Source: Alphaproteobacteria bacterium
GTDB taxonomy: Bacteria; Pseudomonadota; Alphaproteobacteria; Caulobacterales; Parvularculaceae
NCBI GenBank assembly: GCA_013151255.1
Contig: JAADIQ010000101.1
Span: 1-49,502 of the forward strand
Direction of reading: 5' to 3'
DNA: 49,502 nucleotides
The first letter of the stretch is position 1; every line of letters starts with the position of its first letter. Shown piece after piece: positions 8,591 through 17,141 of this stretch. The notes beneath the pieces are model-generated. The model made no database searches. It was not told the origin of the DNA and worked only from the letters and a program-made list of their open reading frames with translations. The position numbers and the translations under genes are program-made.

Positions 8591-9913
8591 CTAGGCGCGC
8601 AATTTAATTAAGCCGACAGCCATTGCCGCGAGCACTGCTGGCGCCGCCGCCAGCGCCAGAAAATATGTCCACCGCTCCAACTCCACGGCAATCATCCAGC
8701 CCGCTGCGGCAGGGCCAAACACTGCGCCCCAGCGCCCGACGCCAATCGCCCAGCCGACGCCGGTATTGCGAATTTGCGTCGGATAGAGCCGCGCCGCCAC
8801 CGAATAAAGCCCGACCAAACCGGCCATGACGCTGCCCATGAGGAAGGCGAACACCATCAACAAGCCGGTCGACAAAGGCGCGGTGGCGAAAATCATAATC
8901 ATCACCGCGGATATTAAAAAATAGATCTGTATCAACCGTATTAAACCGAACTTTGCCGACAGCCATCCAAGCAGTGTCATCGCGAGGGCGCCGCCGGCAT
9001 TCATCAACACGCCCGCAAACCGTCCCTGATCGGCGGACAAGCCGGCATTGACAATCACTTTCGGCATCCAGTTTAAGAGAAAATAGAGCGCTACCATCGA
9101 CAGGAAGAACGCCAGCCACAGCGCAAGCGTCGCCGCCAGATAGTCGCGCGAGAATAACGCCGCCACGCTAATCCGCGGCGCCTTGTCTGCCGATGGCCTA
9201 TCGGGAAGGCTATCCAGCGGCGGCAATTTGCACCGCGCAGCTATGGCGTTAACATCGCGCAATGCATGGCGCGGCTGCTTGTCGAGCAGATAATTCACCG
9301 ATTCCGGCAGCAGAAAATAAACCAGCGGCATCATGATGGCTGACGCCGCGCCGCCAAAGATAAACACCGACCGCCAGCCAAAAGCATGAATTAAATAAAC
9401 CGAAATCAGCCCGCCGATGATCGCGCCAATCGGATAACCGGCATGCATGAAGCTAATGGAAAGATTGCGGCGCCGGTTAGACGAATATTCCGCCGTCATA
9501 GTCGTCAGGCTGGCGAGAATGGCGCCAATACCAAGCCCGGTGATGACGCGCATCAACACCATTGCATACACATTATCGACATAAGCGGTCGCGATCATAC
9601 CGCCAGTTATGGTCGCTAGCCCGCCAAGAATAGTCAGACGACGGCCGAAATAATCGCCGAGCGGCGCCAGCAACAACGCACCCGCCATCATGCCAAACAG
9701 GCCCGCACTGAAAACAATGCCAAGCGCGGTGGGTTCCAACCCCCACTCGCGCGAGACTTCCGGCGCGGTAAACGCAATCGCCAGAACATCAAACCCGTCC
9801 AGCATGTTGATGGTCCAGCAGATGCCAAGCGCCACCAGCTGGAACGTGGTCATCGGGCCGGTTTCTATCTGTCCGCGTATGTCGCCGTCAAAAGCCGCCG
9901 CCGCACTGGCCAT
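8591..9913 (-). CDS. MFS transporter, aromatic acid:H+ symporter (AAHS) type
   Basis: The 440-residue protein has twelve hydrophobic segments. The first carries NMLDGFDVLAIAFTAPEVSR, matching the DG-D motif in helix 1 of AAHS carriers such as PcaK and BenK, and the loop 2-3 motif appears as APLGDYFGRRLTILGG. A central hydrophilic loop (about residues 200-235) separates the halves. AAHS carriers take up benzoate-type acids with protons; other MFS sugar-acid carriers share parts of these motifs, so the substrate is open. ATG 9913 is chosen over a TTG two codons upstream. A 32-codon membrane-peptide gene lies upstream on the same strand, 82 bp away, and may be its leader. Confidence 0.85.
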   Translation of the reverse strand: MASAAAAFDGDIRGQIETGPMTTFQLVALGICWTINMLDGFDVLAIAFTAPEVSREWGLEPTALGIVFSAGLFGMMAGALLLAPLGDYFGRRLTILGGLATITGGMIATAYVDNVYAMVLMRVITGLGIGAILASLTTMTAEYSSNRRRNLSISFMHAGYPIGAIIGGLISVYLIHAFGWRSVFIFGGAASAIMMPLVYFLLPESVNYLLDKQPRHALRDVNAIAARCKLPPLDSLPDRPSADKAPRISVAALFSRDYLAATLALWLAFFLSMVALYFLLNWMPKVIVNAGLSADQGRFAGVLMNAGGALAMTLLGWLSAKFGLIRLIQIYFLISAVMIMIFATAPLSTGLLMVFAFLMGSVMAGLVGLYSVAARLYPTQIRNTGVGWAIGVGRWGAVFGPAAAGWMIAVELERWTYFLALAAAPAVLAAMAVGLIKLRA

Positions 9914-9995
9914 AAACAATCTTTGCTATTGCTAATCCGTCAAGCGAGTCTGACGTAGTCATCGCGCTTTGCCAAGCTATGCGCCACCGTCGGGC

Positions 9996-10094
9996 TCAAA
10001 GAACGTTGCGCTTTACAATCGCCGGAACGAAGAAGCTGGATACGCCGAGGCTCATTGTCGTGGCGATGAAAGCGATCAACATAAGTTCCAACAT
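9996..10094 (-). CDS. Small membrane peptide, 32 aa (possible leader or small-protein gene)
   Basis: Too short for most gene finders, this frame begins at ATG 10094 after an excellent ribosome site (TAGGAG, eight bases upstream) and ends at TGA 9996. The peptide starts MLELMLIAFIATTMSLGVSS and continues FFVPAIVKRNVL: one transmembrane helix with a positively charged C-terminal end. A strong inverted repeat at 10104-10138 reaches to the edge of the ribosome site. The peptide is encoded upstream of and co-directional with the MFS gene. It could be a leader ORF, a subunit of the carrier, or an independent small membrane protein of the type-I-toxin style. No homologue is recognised. Confidence 0.6.
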   Translation of the reverse strand: MLELMLIAFIATTMSLGVSSFFVPAIVKRNVL

Positions 10095-10103
10095 TTTGTC
10101 TCT

Positions 10104-10138
10104 CCTAAAGTCGTTTTTGATGTTGAAACGACCTTAGG
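10104..10138 (-). promoter_or_regulatory. Inverted repeat abutting the ribosome site of the 32-aa gene
   Basis: CCTAAAGTCGTTTT and GAAACGACCTTAGG are inverted copies with two mismatched pairs around a loop of about seven bases. Read on the minus strand, the 3' arm ends TTTAGG and the Shine-Dalgarno TAGGAGA begins inside it, so the folded RNA would mask part of that site. The same palindrome could instead be an operator for a dimeric repressor. Confidence 0.55.
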
Positions 10139-10467
10139 CGGGGGTGTGAAAACCAGCTGTGATCTCGCACAGGTCCCGACGGTTAGTTTTGGCGATGCGA
10201 ATAATACTTGAAGTTCAATGGCTTATAGGCAAGGCGCGACTGACCGCTACAACGGCGCGCCGGTTTCATGGCGATGGCGCAGCAATTGCGATATATGAGA
10301 CGAGATGGGCGCAAAGGTCTGGGGAGAACCGCAGCTGATATTTTCGCAGCGTTTATTTTTCAGCCTGTCCCGACATGTGATCGCACGCACAGGGGCGCCG
10401 GCGCCATCATGATAGTTCGCATTTGAGTTTTGAGTTTCAACCAACTTCATTTGATAAGGTGAACACC
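10139..10467. other. Spacer ahead of the vWA gene, no gene seen
   Basis: About 330 bases separate the inverted repeat from the vWA start. Open frames here are short, in disfavoured codons and without ribosome sites. It should hold promoters for the vWA gene and, on the other strand, for the 32-aa gene, but I find no convincing -35/-10 pair. Confidence 0.4.
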
Positions 10468-12201
10468 ATGCGACAACCCGACAACATTATCCGCAAAACT
10501 ATCCTCGCGGCCGGCGCCGCACTCGCCGCTGCCCTCGCCCCCGCAAATGCGCAAGAGGCGCCGCAAGCAGAACCGCAATCGGTGATGATGGTTCTTGATG
10601 GTTCCGGCAGCATGTGGGGGCAGATTGATGGCGTTGCAAAAATCGAAATCGCCCGCGACGTTATTGGCGGGCTTCTCGATGGGTGGAGCCCGAACCTTCA
10701 GCTTGGCGTGATGGCCTATGGCCATCGCGTGAAAGGTTCGTGCGACGATATTGAAACGTTAATCGATGTCGGCCCGGTCGATCGCGCAGCGATCATGGCG
10801 AAAGTCAACGCGATTAACCCGAAAGGCAAAACCCCGATTTCCGCATCCGTGCGCAAGGCGGCTGAGGCGCTGAAATATACCGAGGAAAAAGCCACCGTTA
10901 TTTTGGTGAGCGACGGATTGGAGACCTGCAACGCCGACCCTTGCGCGCTGGCAAGCGAGCTGGAAGCGGCGGGCGTTGATTTCACCACTCATGTCATCGG
11001 CTTTGATATTACCGAAGAAGAAAAAGCCGGCCTGTCATGTCTTGCCGAAAACACCGGCGGGCGCTTTATCAGCGCCAGCAACGCCAGCGAGTTAACCACC
11101 GCGCTTGTCGAGACCGTGCAGATTGTCGCGCAAGCAGAACCCGAAGCCGTGAACGAAGGCCCGCAAGGCGTGCGAGTGCGCGCCAAACTTTGTGAGACCT
11201 GCGACATTGTTGAAGACAATATGTTCTGGTGGGTGAACGAGACCGAGCAGGACCTGGAAGGCAACCGCAAGGAAGTCACCTATTCGGGCTCTGCAACAAA
11301 AATTTTCGAATTGCCAGCACGAGACTATCAGATTGTCGCGCGCTATGGCGGCGTAGCTTTCACCACCACCGAAGTAACGGTCGAGCCGGGTAAACTTACC
11401 GACCTTGTCATTAATTTGAATGCCGGTCATTTCCGGGTCAACGCAGCGCTCACCGTTGGCGGCGACATCCTCAAAGACACGATGTTTTACTGGGTCTATG
11501 AAACCAAAACAGACCTTGAAGGCAACCGCAAGGAAGTGACGTATTCGGGCTCGGCGGAAAAAATATTCCGCCTGCCGGCCGGCGACTATCTGGTGCGCGC
11601 GCGCCACGGCAACGCCTTTGCCGAACAAACCATCACCGTTAAAGCCGGCGAGCTGACCGATCTTACCTTCGACATGAACGCCGGTTACCTCAGGGTGCAG
11701 ACGACTATGAGCACCGGCGGCCCGGCGCTTGAAAAGGACATGTTCTATTGGATATTGCAGCCGGAAGTCGATTTTAACGGCAACCGCAAGGAAGTCACTT
11801 ACTCCGGCAGCGCCAAAGAAATCTTCCGGCTGCCAGCGGGCGATTACATCCTGCGCTCGCGCCACGGCGTCGCATTCAAGGATACGCCGGTGAGCGTTAC
11901 CCCCGGCGGCATTACAGATACTATGGTTGTCCAAGAGTCTGGCCGCGTTAAGCTCAGCGCAACCCAGACCAAAGGCGGTGCGGCGCTCACCAGCGGCGTC
12001 TTCTGGTGGGTCTACCAGCCAACCGGCGACCTTGAAGGCACCGAGACCGAAATCACTTACTCCGGTACGGCAGAGCCAATCATCATCCTTCCGACCGGCG
12101 ATTATATTCTCGCCGTGCGCTATGGCGGCGAAATTACCCGCACCAATATGTCGCTCAAATCGGGCGAAGAGAAAAAAATCGAGGTGGTGCTGAACCCGTA
12201 A
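10468..12201 (+). CDS. Secreted von Willebrand factor A protein with four 86-residue C-terminal repeats
   Basis: ATG 10468 follows an AAGGTGAA ribosome site and opens a signal peptide (RKTILAAGAALAAALAP, cleaved after ANA-QEA). Residues 38-225 form a vWA domain with a complete-looking metal site: VLDGSGSMWGQ (DxSxS), a threonine in GKTPISASVRKA and VSDGLETCNADPC with the later Asp. Cysteines at GSCDD, ETCNADPC and LSCLAEN may form disulfides in the periplasm. From residue 234 to the end the protein is four tandem units of exactly 86 residues, each with MF-WWV or similar, LEGNRKEVTYSGSA, LP-GDY-ARYG and a closing D-LV-LNA, probably beta-sandwich domains. vWA proteins bind partners through the metal ion. 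The length is 577 residues. It converges on the peptidase gene; its partner is unknown. Confidence 0.88.
   Translation: MRQPDNIIRKTILAAGAALAAALAPANAQEAPQAEPQSVMMVLDGSGSMWGQIDGVAKIEIARDVIGGLLDGWSPNLQLGVMAYGHRVKGSCDDIETLIDVGPVDRAAIMAKVNAINPKGKTPISASVRKAAEALKYTEEKATVILVSDGLETCNADPCALASELEAAGVDFTTHVIGFDITEEEKAGLSCLAENTGGRFISASNASELTTALVETVQIVAQAEPEAVNEGPQGVRVRAKLCETCDIVEDNMFWWVNETEQDLEGNRKEVTYSGSATKIFELPARDYQIVARYGGVAFTTTEVTVEPGKLTDLVINLNAGHFRVNAALTVGGDILKDTMFYWVYETKTDLEGNRKEVTYSGSAEKIFRLPAGDYLVRARHGNAFAEQTITVKAGELTDLTFDMNAGYLRVQTTMSTGGPALEKDMFYWILQPEVDFNGNRKEVTYSGSAKEIFRLPAGDYILRSRHGVAFKDTPVSVTPGGITDTMVVQESGRVKLSATQTKGGAALTSGVFWWVYQPTGDLEGTETEITYSGTAEPIIILPTGDYILAVRYGGEITRTNMSLKSGEEKKIEVVLNP
11167..12198 (+). 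repeat. Four in-frame 258-bp tandem repeats inside the vWA gene
   Basis: Units begin at 11167, 11425, 11683 and 11941, each exactly 258 bp, and the fourth ends right before the stop codon. Units 1-3 share the near-identical core GGCAACCGCAAGGAAGT-AC-TA, while unit 4 has diverged (EGTETEITYSGTAEPI). Equal length without any indel points to duplication under structural constraint. Confidence 0.85.
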
Positions 12202-12233
12202 TCAGCGCCGAACAACATGAATAACGAACGGCG

Positions 12234-13148
12234 CTAACCCGCCGTTCGCTTGTATATTTTCCGTGTCGGGAAGGATTCTTTCAAAGCGTAATAGTCGGGG
12301 TTAAAAAGTTTATCGGGTTGCGGCGCATCGGCGCCCGCTTCGCGCAACGCCGCCAGACGCTTTGTGGTTTGCGGGTGGCCGGCAAATAATGACGTCGTGC
12401 CTTTGGCCTTGCGCGGCACAATATCGAGCAGGGTTTTATAAAACCCTGCGCCGCGCATCACATTATAGCCGGTCTTGGAAAAAACATCGACGATGTGCAT
12501 GTCGGCTTGGGTCTCCAGGTCCCTGGAATAGCCGGCCGTCACCAACCGCATCATCGGTATGGAGATGGATTTCATCCCCGCACCCGTACCGATGCGCGCC
12601 TCTTTATCCGTCGCCGCAACCGCCGCCGCCTGCGCAGCGGTCGATAGCCCGGAATAAAACGCTTTCTTGCGCATCTCTTTAGCCGCGTGGCTGAACTCCA
12701 CATGGCCCATCTCATGGGCGATCACCGCCGCCAGCTCGTCCTCGCTGTCGACATAGCGCAACAACCCCTTATTGACGCCGACCTTGCCGCCGGGCAGCGC
12801 CCATGCATTGACCTCATTATTGTCAATAATCACCGCCTCCCAACCAAAGGCTTTGCGCGCGCTGGTCTCAAACAGCCTGCGGGCAATCGATGTCACCGCA
12901 GATTGCGCATCAGAGTTCCGGTAAATCCCGCCCATGGTTTGAATGAGCGCGCCAAACAGTGAATTACCCAATTCAATCTCATCGCCTTCATCGAGATTGA
13001 CGCTCTTCAGCATACGGCCGATATCTTTTATCTTACCGAGATTGAGCCGGAACTGGGCTTGCGCGGGCGCGATACTTGCGCCAAGCGACAATCCGACAAT
13101 CCCTGAGGCGAGCGCGCGACGTGAAATTCTCGCTTTATTCGGTTGCAT
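12234..13148 (-). CDS. Periplasmic M48-family zinc metallopeptidase with Tat-like signal
   Basis: The 304-residue product begins MQPNKARISRRALASGIVGL, a twin-arginine signal with a hydrophobic stretch ending APAQAQ. The catalytic site is the HExxH motif in AAVIAHEMGHVEFSHAAKEM near residues 150-165; the third zinc ligand is probably the Glu of DLETQADMHIVDVFSKTGY. The preceding WALPGGKVGVNKGLL is typical of the M48B/BepA-like group, which cleaves or assembles outer-membrane proteins. Unlike BepA it lacks C-terminal TPRs. ATG 13148 is taken because GGAGAAATTG lies upstream; a GTG one codon earlier is possible. The gene ends 33 bp from the stop of the vWA gene, convergently. Confidence 0.9.
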   Translation of the reverse strand: MQPNKARISRRALASGIVGLSLGASIAPAQAQFRLNLGKIKDIGRMLKSVNLDEGDEIELGNSLFGALIQTMGGIYRNSDAQSAVTSIARRLFETSARKAFGWEAVIIDNNEVNAWALPGGKVGVNKGLLRYVDSEDELAAVIAHEMGHVEFSHAAKEMRKKAFYSGLSTAAQAAAVAATDKEARIGTGAGMKSISIPMMRLVTAGYSRDLETQADMHIVDVFSKTGYNVMRGAGFYKTLLDIVPRKAKGTTSLFAGHPQTTKRLAALREAGADAPQPDKLFNPDYYALKESFPTRKIYKRTAG

Positions 13149-13235
13149 CACAATTTCTCCCCGTCACCTGCGACACCGACAATGCCAAATTCCGGTAAAA
13201 AGCGCAAATCCACCCGCACAGCACAGTGTTTGCGC

Positions 13236-15125
13236 TCATTGGTTTTTCTCCGGCGTATAGATTTTCGTCATCTGCGCCTGGCCGTGCAATTGCGTCTCCT
13301 CGATAAACCTGACGCCGATCTCAGCTGGCAAGTGGTCGGCGATGGATGCGTCCAACAAAATTTGCGTCTTTAATTGCTTGTTTTTCTGCTCAAGCCTTGC
13401 GGCGCGGTTCACCGCATCGCCGATCACGGTGTAGTTGAAGCGGTCTTTTGAGCCGAGATTGCCGGCGATAACCTCGCCGGCGCTGATGCCAATGCGCATC
13501 TTTATCGCCAAGCCATCACTAGCGACGACATTATAGGCGTCAACCGCCTCGACGCAGGCGAGCGCCGCGCTCAGCGCACGGCGTTCGGGTTCATCAACCG
13601 AGGCCGGCGCGCCCCAAACGCCCATCACCGCGTCGCCGATAAATTTATCAATATAACCGTCATGCGCCTCAATGTTTTCCGTCATGATCTGGAAAAAATG
13701 ATTGAGATGCGCAACCAGCGCTTCCGGGCGGTCGGCCATTTGTTCCGCTGTGGTGGTAAAACCCGCAAGATCGGCAAACAACACCGCCACGCGCCTGCGC
13801 TCGCCGCCAAGCCTTAGGGCTTCGGGGTGCTCCGCCAGCTGACTAACCAGTGCCGGGTTCAGGTAATGCTCAAAGGCGTGCGTCACCCAGCGCCTGGACT
13901 GGTCTTCTAAAATGACGCGATAGCTGTAGAGGATGACATATAAAAGGCCGCCGCCGATAATCCAGGACATGATTGGCGCCAAAATGCCCTGCGCCAGAAG
14001 GACGGCGCTCAATGTCCATAACCCCGCCGCGCTCGCGCCAAACAACGCAACCCCTGCCGCCGGGCCGAGACGAAAATAGGCATAGCTGAGGCCCGCCATA
14101 TAAATCAGCGTGCTGAGAAAAATAACCCAAGCCTGCGGTATCTGTGGCGCTGTCGCCTTCAAAAACGTATAGACCGCGCGCGCCTCAACAAAGACGCCGG
14201 GCATTGAGGCGCGATAAATCACCGGCGCAGCCTCGCCGCCACCGCGCCCGCAGGCGACGTCCAAAACCTTCGGCGCCTTTTCGCGTTGCAGACGATTGGC
14301 GCCAATATGGCGGTCCTCAATATCAAGCGCCGTGCCGATTAGAACGACCTTGCCGCGGAACAGCTCGAAGACAGTATCATCGCCCTGCTGATAGCAGGCA
14401 TAAAGGTCAGAAAACCGGTAGGTCGGAAATTGTGCCGCCGGGGTGATATAATCGATCAGGATATCATCGCTCGGCGCCGCGCCGCTACGCGCGCTTAATT
14501 CTGCGGCGAATGACCGAACCCGGTCGCCATTCTCCAGCGCCAGAAACGCCGGATGGCGGCGCACGACATTGTCGCGGTCGGGGGTCAAATGCACGGGCCG
14601 AATATTCTCCGGCCCGCCAACGGCAATTTCCTGCCCCGTGTAAGGGCGGATCGGCGTATCGGAGAGCCGCGCCTCGGCCAGCACCAGCCTGTCCTCCGCA
14701 CTGATTTTCGCCAGCGCCTGTAGAAACGAACGGTCATAGCCGGGTGCGATCGTGCGGCTCGCAATCGACTTTGGAAAGATCATATCAAGGCCGATCACCG
14801 CCGGCTCAGCCGCAGCAATCGCCATCATCACCTCGCCCAGAAACGGCGTCCAGGCGACTTCCGGCGTTTCAGAAAAAGGCGGCGTCTGGTGGGTGATTTC
14901 ATCAATCACCACCAGTGCAACCGGCGCGTCCGCGAATTCATCTGGCTGCTGATAAAACTGCGCTGCAAGCGGGGTTAGGAAGTCGCCGCCGAGCCGCACG
15001 AAGTAAGTCGTCGTTGGCAGCGCCGCCAAGAGTGCGAAGGTAAAACAAAGCCCCGCCGCTACAGGAAGGCGATATCGCTGCGCACGCCGGCTAAATGCGG
15101 CCTCGCCAGGAGGCTTAAAGCCCAA
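13236..15125 (-). CDS. CHASE2-domain class III adenylate/guanylate cyclase
   Basis: The 629-residue protein has an N-terminal TM (about 22-42), a periplasmic CHASE2 sensor domain (about 60-315, with VALVVIDEITHQTPPFSE and VIGLDMIFPKS), a cluster of three TMs near 330-405, and a cytoplasmic class III cyclase domain (about 440-610). Catalytic elements are present: the metal-binding Asp pair in FADLAGFTT and GDAVMGVWGAP, the Lys of IDKFIGD and the Thr of YTVIGDAVNRAARLE, a combination that favours ATP over GTP. It therefore probably makes cAMP in response to an envelope signal. The only fitting start is a TTG at 15125, 11 bp inside the end of the upstream FecR-like gene, implying translational coupling. 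A Crp/Fnr regulator lies at 19905. Confidence 0.9.
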   Translation of the reverse strand: MGFKPPGEAAFSRRAQRYRLPVAAGLCFTFALLAALPTTTYFVRLGGDFLTPLAAQFYQQPDEFADAPVALVVIDEITHQTPPFSETPEVAWTPFLGEVMMAIAAAEPAVIGLDMIFPKSIASRTIAPGYDRSFLQALAKISAEDRLVLAEARLSDTPIRPYTGQEIAVGGPENIRPVHLTPDRDNVVRRHPAFLALENGDRVRSFAAELSARSGAAPSDDILIDYITPAAQFPTYRFSDLYACYQQGDDTVFELFRGKVVLIGTALDIEDRHIGANRLQREKAPKVLDVACGRGGGEAAPVIYRASMPGVFVEARAVYTFLKATAPQIPQAWVIFLSTLIYMAGLSYAYFRLGPAAGVALFGASAAGLWTLSAVLLAQGILAPIMSWIIGGGLLYVILYSYRVILEDQSRRWVTHAFEHYLNPALVSQLAEHPEALRLGGERRRVAVLFADLAGFTTTAEQMADRPEALVAHLNHFFQIMTENIEAHDGYIDKFIGDAVMGVWGAPASVDEPERRALSAALACVEAVDAYNVVASDGLAIKMRIGISAGEVIAGNLGSKDRFNYTVIGDAVNRAARLEQKNKQLKTQILLDASIADHLPAEIGVRFIEETQLHGQAQMTKIYTPEKNQ

Positions 15126-15807
15126 GGGGCACCGCTGTCGTCAACAGGCCGTCGGGCAGTTCCAGCTGCGGGTCTATCGAGAACACCGCCGAGGTCTGGC
15201 GTTTCGCGCCAAACGAAACAACCACCCGATAAGGCAGGCCGGGGATCAGCGCCGGCGCATCATCCGGGTAGACCAGATAATTGCCGTCAACGGCGCCTTG
15301 CCAGACAAGCTCCTCCGGAGAGGCTTCCAGAAGGTAGACGCTGAGGGAGGCGCCGGCTTCCGCTTTTTTATCGCGCGGCCAAATAAAGCGCGGCGTCATC
15401 ACCGCAACAGAAATCTCATTCCAGCCTGCGCCGGAAAACGGCGTCACGCGTTTGACTGATACCCCTGCTTCTCTTGCATCCGCAGACACCGACAGCGCTG
15501 CAGTCTGGCACGGCCGCGCCTGTTGCACTGACACGCCGCCCTTGGAGATTTTTACCTCATCATCTTTCAGCTTGATGACCCCGCCGGTGAAGGTCTCGAC
15601 AATGCATCTGTCAAAAAAGGCAAGACGCAATTCGCCGCCGGGGCGCAAATCTATCTTGTCATTGGCATAGACATAATCGAATGGCTGCACCGCCGCTTCC
15701 GGCGCATCGACATGTTCAACCAGCGCCAACGGACGGTCTTGCGCGCCCGCGCCGCTGGAAATCGCAGCCAGTGCCGCAGCGGCGATCATCAATCGAAATC
15801 TGGTCAT
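15115..15807 (-). CDS. Periplasmic FecR-like protein coupled to the cyclase
   Basis: ATG 15807 starts a 230-residue product with a clear signal peptide (MTRFRLMIAAAALAAISSGA, cleavage after GAQ or nearby); a GTG five codons upstream is an alternative. The mature part (YANDKIDLRPGGELRLAFFD, then CIVETFTGG and a paired cysteine in ARPCQTAAL) resembles the FecR beta-domain. The C-terminal half, with LSVYLLEAS and YRVVVSFGAKRQ, looks like a further beta-sandwich. FecR-like proteins are often encoded beside CHASE2 cyclases, and here the genes overlap by 11 bp. I infer that it presents a signal to the CHASE2 domain, or is its structural partner. Two cysteines could form a disulfide. The FecR assignment is by pattern only. 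Confidence 0.65.
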   Translation of the reverse strand: MTRFRLMIAAAALAAISSGAGAQDRPLALVEHVDAPEAAVQPFDYVYANDKIDLRPGGELRLAFFDRCIVETFTGGVIKLKDDEVKISKGGVSVQQARPCQTAALSVSADAREAGVSVKRVTPFSGAGWNEISVAVMTPRFIWPRDKKAEAGASLSVYLLEASPEELVWQGAVDGNYLVYPDDAPALIPGLPYRVVVSFGAKRQTSAVFSIDPQLELPDGLLTTAVPLGL

Positions 15808-15900
15808 TTTGCCCAATTCCACACCGGCCCGTAGGCCAGCGTTTTCTCTCCAGCGTTAACTATAGCCCTATCACCAAGGCCCGTCACGTCGCCGCCGGGG

Positions 15901-15936
15901 CCATAAACCACGGTTAAATTCCATAAACCAGTTAAC
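15901..15936. repeat. Direct repeat of CCATAAACCA(C)GGTTAA, 20-bp period
   Basis: CCATAAACCACGGTTAA starts at 15901 and CCATAAACCAGTTAACC starts at 15921. The spacing is 20 bp, about two helical turns. It sits in the divergent region between the FecR-like/cyclase operon and the CsgG-like gene. A 9-bp inverted repeat (GCGCGGGCT at 15942, AGCCCGCGC at 15966) follows. It is a candidate operator. Confidence 0.5.
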
Positions 15937-16031
15937 CCTGTGCGCGGGCTCACAGGCAGATTGTCAGCCCGCGCCTAACTTCTCCCGGTAATTCACGAGG
16001 CCCCGCCCGGCCCATCCAACGGAGAGAAGCA

Positions 16032-17075
16032 ATGTCCACTAAAGCCCTGAATAAACCGACCTTTTTGAAATCCGCCTCTTACGCCGCCATCGCCATCGTG
16101 GCGGCCGGCATGATCACCGCACCGGTCGCCGCCAAACAGGCGCCAGACGGCGCGGCGATTGAGGCGTCCCATTCACAAACCCGCCTTGGCCCGAAAAAAT
16201 CCATCGCCGTGATTGATTTCAGCGCCAACGGCTCTTTCCTTTACCAATATGGCGAATGGGAAGCCGGCGGCGGCCTCGCGGCGATGTTGGAAACTGAGCT
16301 TTCCCAAACCGACCGGTTCCGCCTCGCCAATCGCAGCCATCTCGACGCCGCGCTTTATGAGCAGCAGCTCTCCTCCAGCGGTCTCACCGCCGCCCGCACC
16401 GCAACGCCCGGCCAGTTGCTGGGCGCACAATATCTGGTGCGCGGTTCGGTTACCGATTTCACGCTTTCAGAAAAAGGCGGCGGGATTTCTCTCGGCGGCA
16501 CAGTCGGCGGCATTCTCGGCGGCATCAGCCCGCAATCGCGCACCGGCCGCATCTCAATCGACTTTCAGGTGATTGATTCCACCACCGGCGAAGTCGTCGA
16601 TAGTTTTTCGGTCAAGCGCAAAATCAAAAGTAAATCGATCGCCATCTCGGCTGCAAAAAGCGGCTATAATGTCGGCGCCAACACATTCAAGAACACGCCG
16701 CTCGGCAAAGCCGCACGCGAGGCTATCGCTGAGGCCTCTGACCGCATCGCGCACGGTTTGCAAAACCGCTCCTGGTCAGCCCATGTAGCGCAGGTTCGCA
16801 ACGACACGCTTTATGTCAATGTCGGCGCCGACGCCGGACTGCAACCCGGCGATACGCTGAAAATTTATCGTATCGTCGAGCAAATTAACGACCCGATTAC
16901 CGGCGCCGTCCTTGGCATCGAAAAAGCCGAGATCGGTAGAGCGGTTGTTGCAAGCGTCGCAGAACAATATGCCCGCGCCACTTTCAGCGCCATGACCGCG
17001 CCGGAAGCCGGCGACATCCTCACCTATTCCAATACGCAAATCGCCCAGCTTGGGGGAGCGTACGGGGCTGAGTAA
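16032..17075 (+). CDS. CsgG-like periplasmic protein (CsgG/curli-assembly domain)
   Basis: The 347-residue protein starts at ATG 16032 after GGAGAGAAGCA and has a signal peptide ending near APVAAKQA. Residues 58-240 follow the CsgG pattern: KSIAVIDFSANGSF, GGLAAMLETELSQTDRFRLANR, GQLLGAQYLVRGSVTDF and GRISIDFQVIDSTTGEVVDS. A C-terminal beta domain (VRNDTLYVNVGADAGLQPGD) follows. In curli systems CsgG is an outer-membrane lipoprotein channel; here there is no lipobox cysteine, and the repeated VGGILGG stretch lies where CsgG has its membrane strands. It may be a soluble or membrane-inserting relative. A terminator follows at once, then the cysteine-bracketed protein gene. No csgA/B/E/F homologues are visible. 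Confidence 0.82.
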   Translation: MSTKALNKPTFLKSASYAAIAIVAAGMITAPVAAKQAPDGAAIEASHSQTRLGPKKSIAVIDFSANGSFLYQYGEWEAGGGLAAMLETELSQTDRFRLANRSHLDAALYEQQLSSSGLTAARTATPGQLLGAQYLVRGSVTDFTLSEKGGGISLGGTVGGILGGISPQSRTGRISIDFQVIDSTTGEVVDSFSVKRKIKSKSIAISAAKSGYNVGANTFKNTPLGKAAREAIAEASDRIAHGLQNRSWSAHVAQVRNDTLYVNVGADAGLQPGDTLKIYRIVEQINDPITGAVLGIEKAEIGRAVVASVAEQYARATFSAMTAPEAGDILTYSNTQIAQLGGAYGAE

Positions 17076-17085
17076 TAGCCCCGGG

Positions 17086-17122
17086 CCGCCCGGAGCTGCG
17101 GGCTCCGGGCGGTTGCTTTTTT
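17086..17122 (+). terminator. Rho-independent terminator after the CsgG-like gene
   Basis: A perfect 11-bp stem (17086-17096 with 17102-17112, CCGCCCGGAGC) closes a 5-nt loop and is followed by TTGCTTTTTT. It begins 10 bp after the stop codon. It separates the CsgG-like gene from the next gene, though read-through is possible because that gene starts only 20 bp later. Confidence 0.88.
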
Positions 17123-17141
17123 CATAGAAGGAACATTCGCC

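Noticed and set aside
11092..11934. 280-codon minus-strand frame opposite the vWA repeats
   Set aside because: It repeats with the same 258-bp period as the sense repeats, so it is a shadow.
11167..12198. CRISPR-like periodicity
   Set aside because: The period is 258 bp and in frame, without short repeats and variable spacers; it is a protein repeat.
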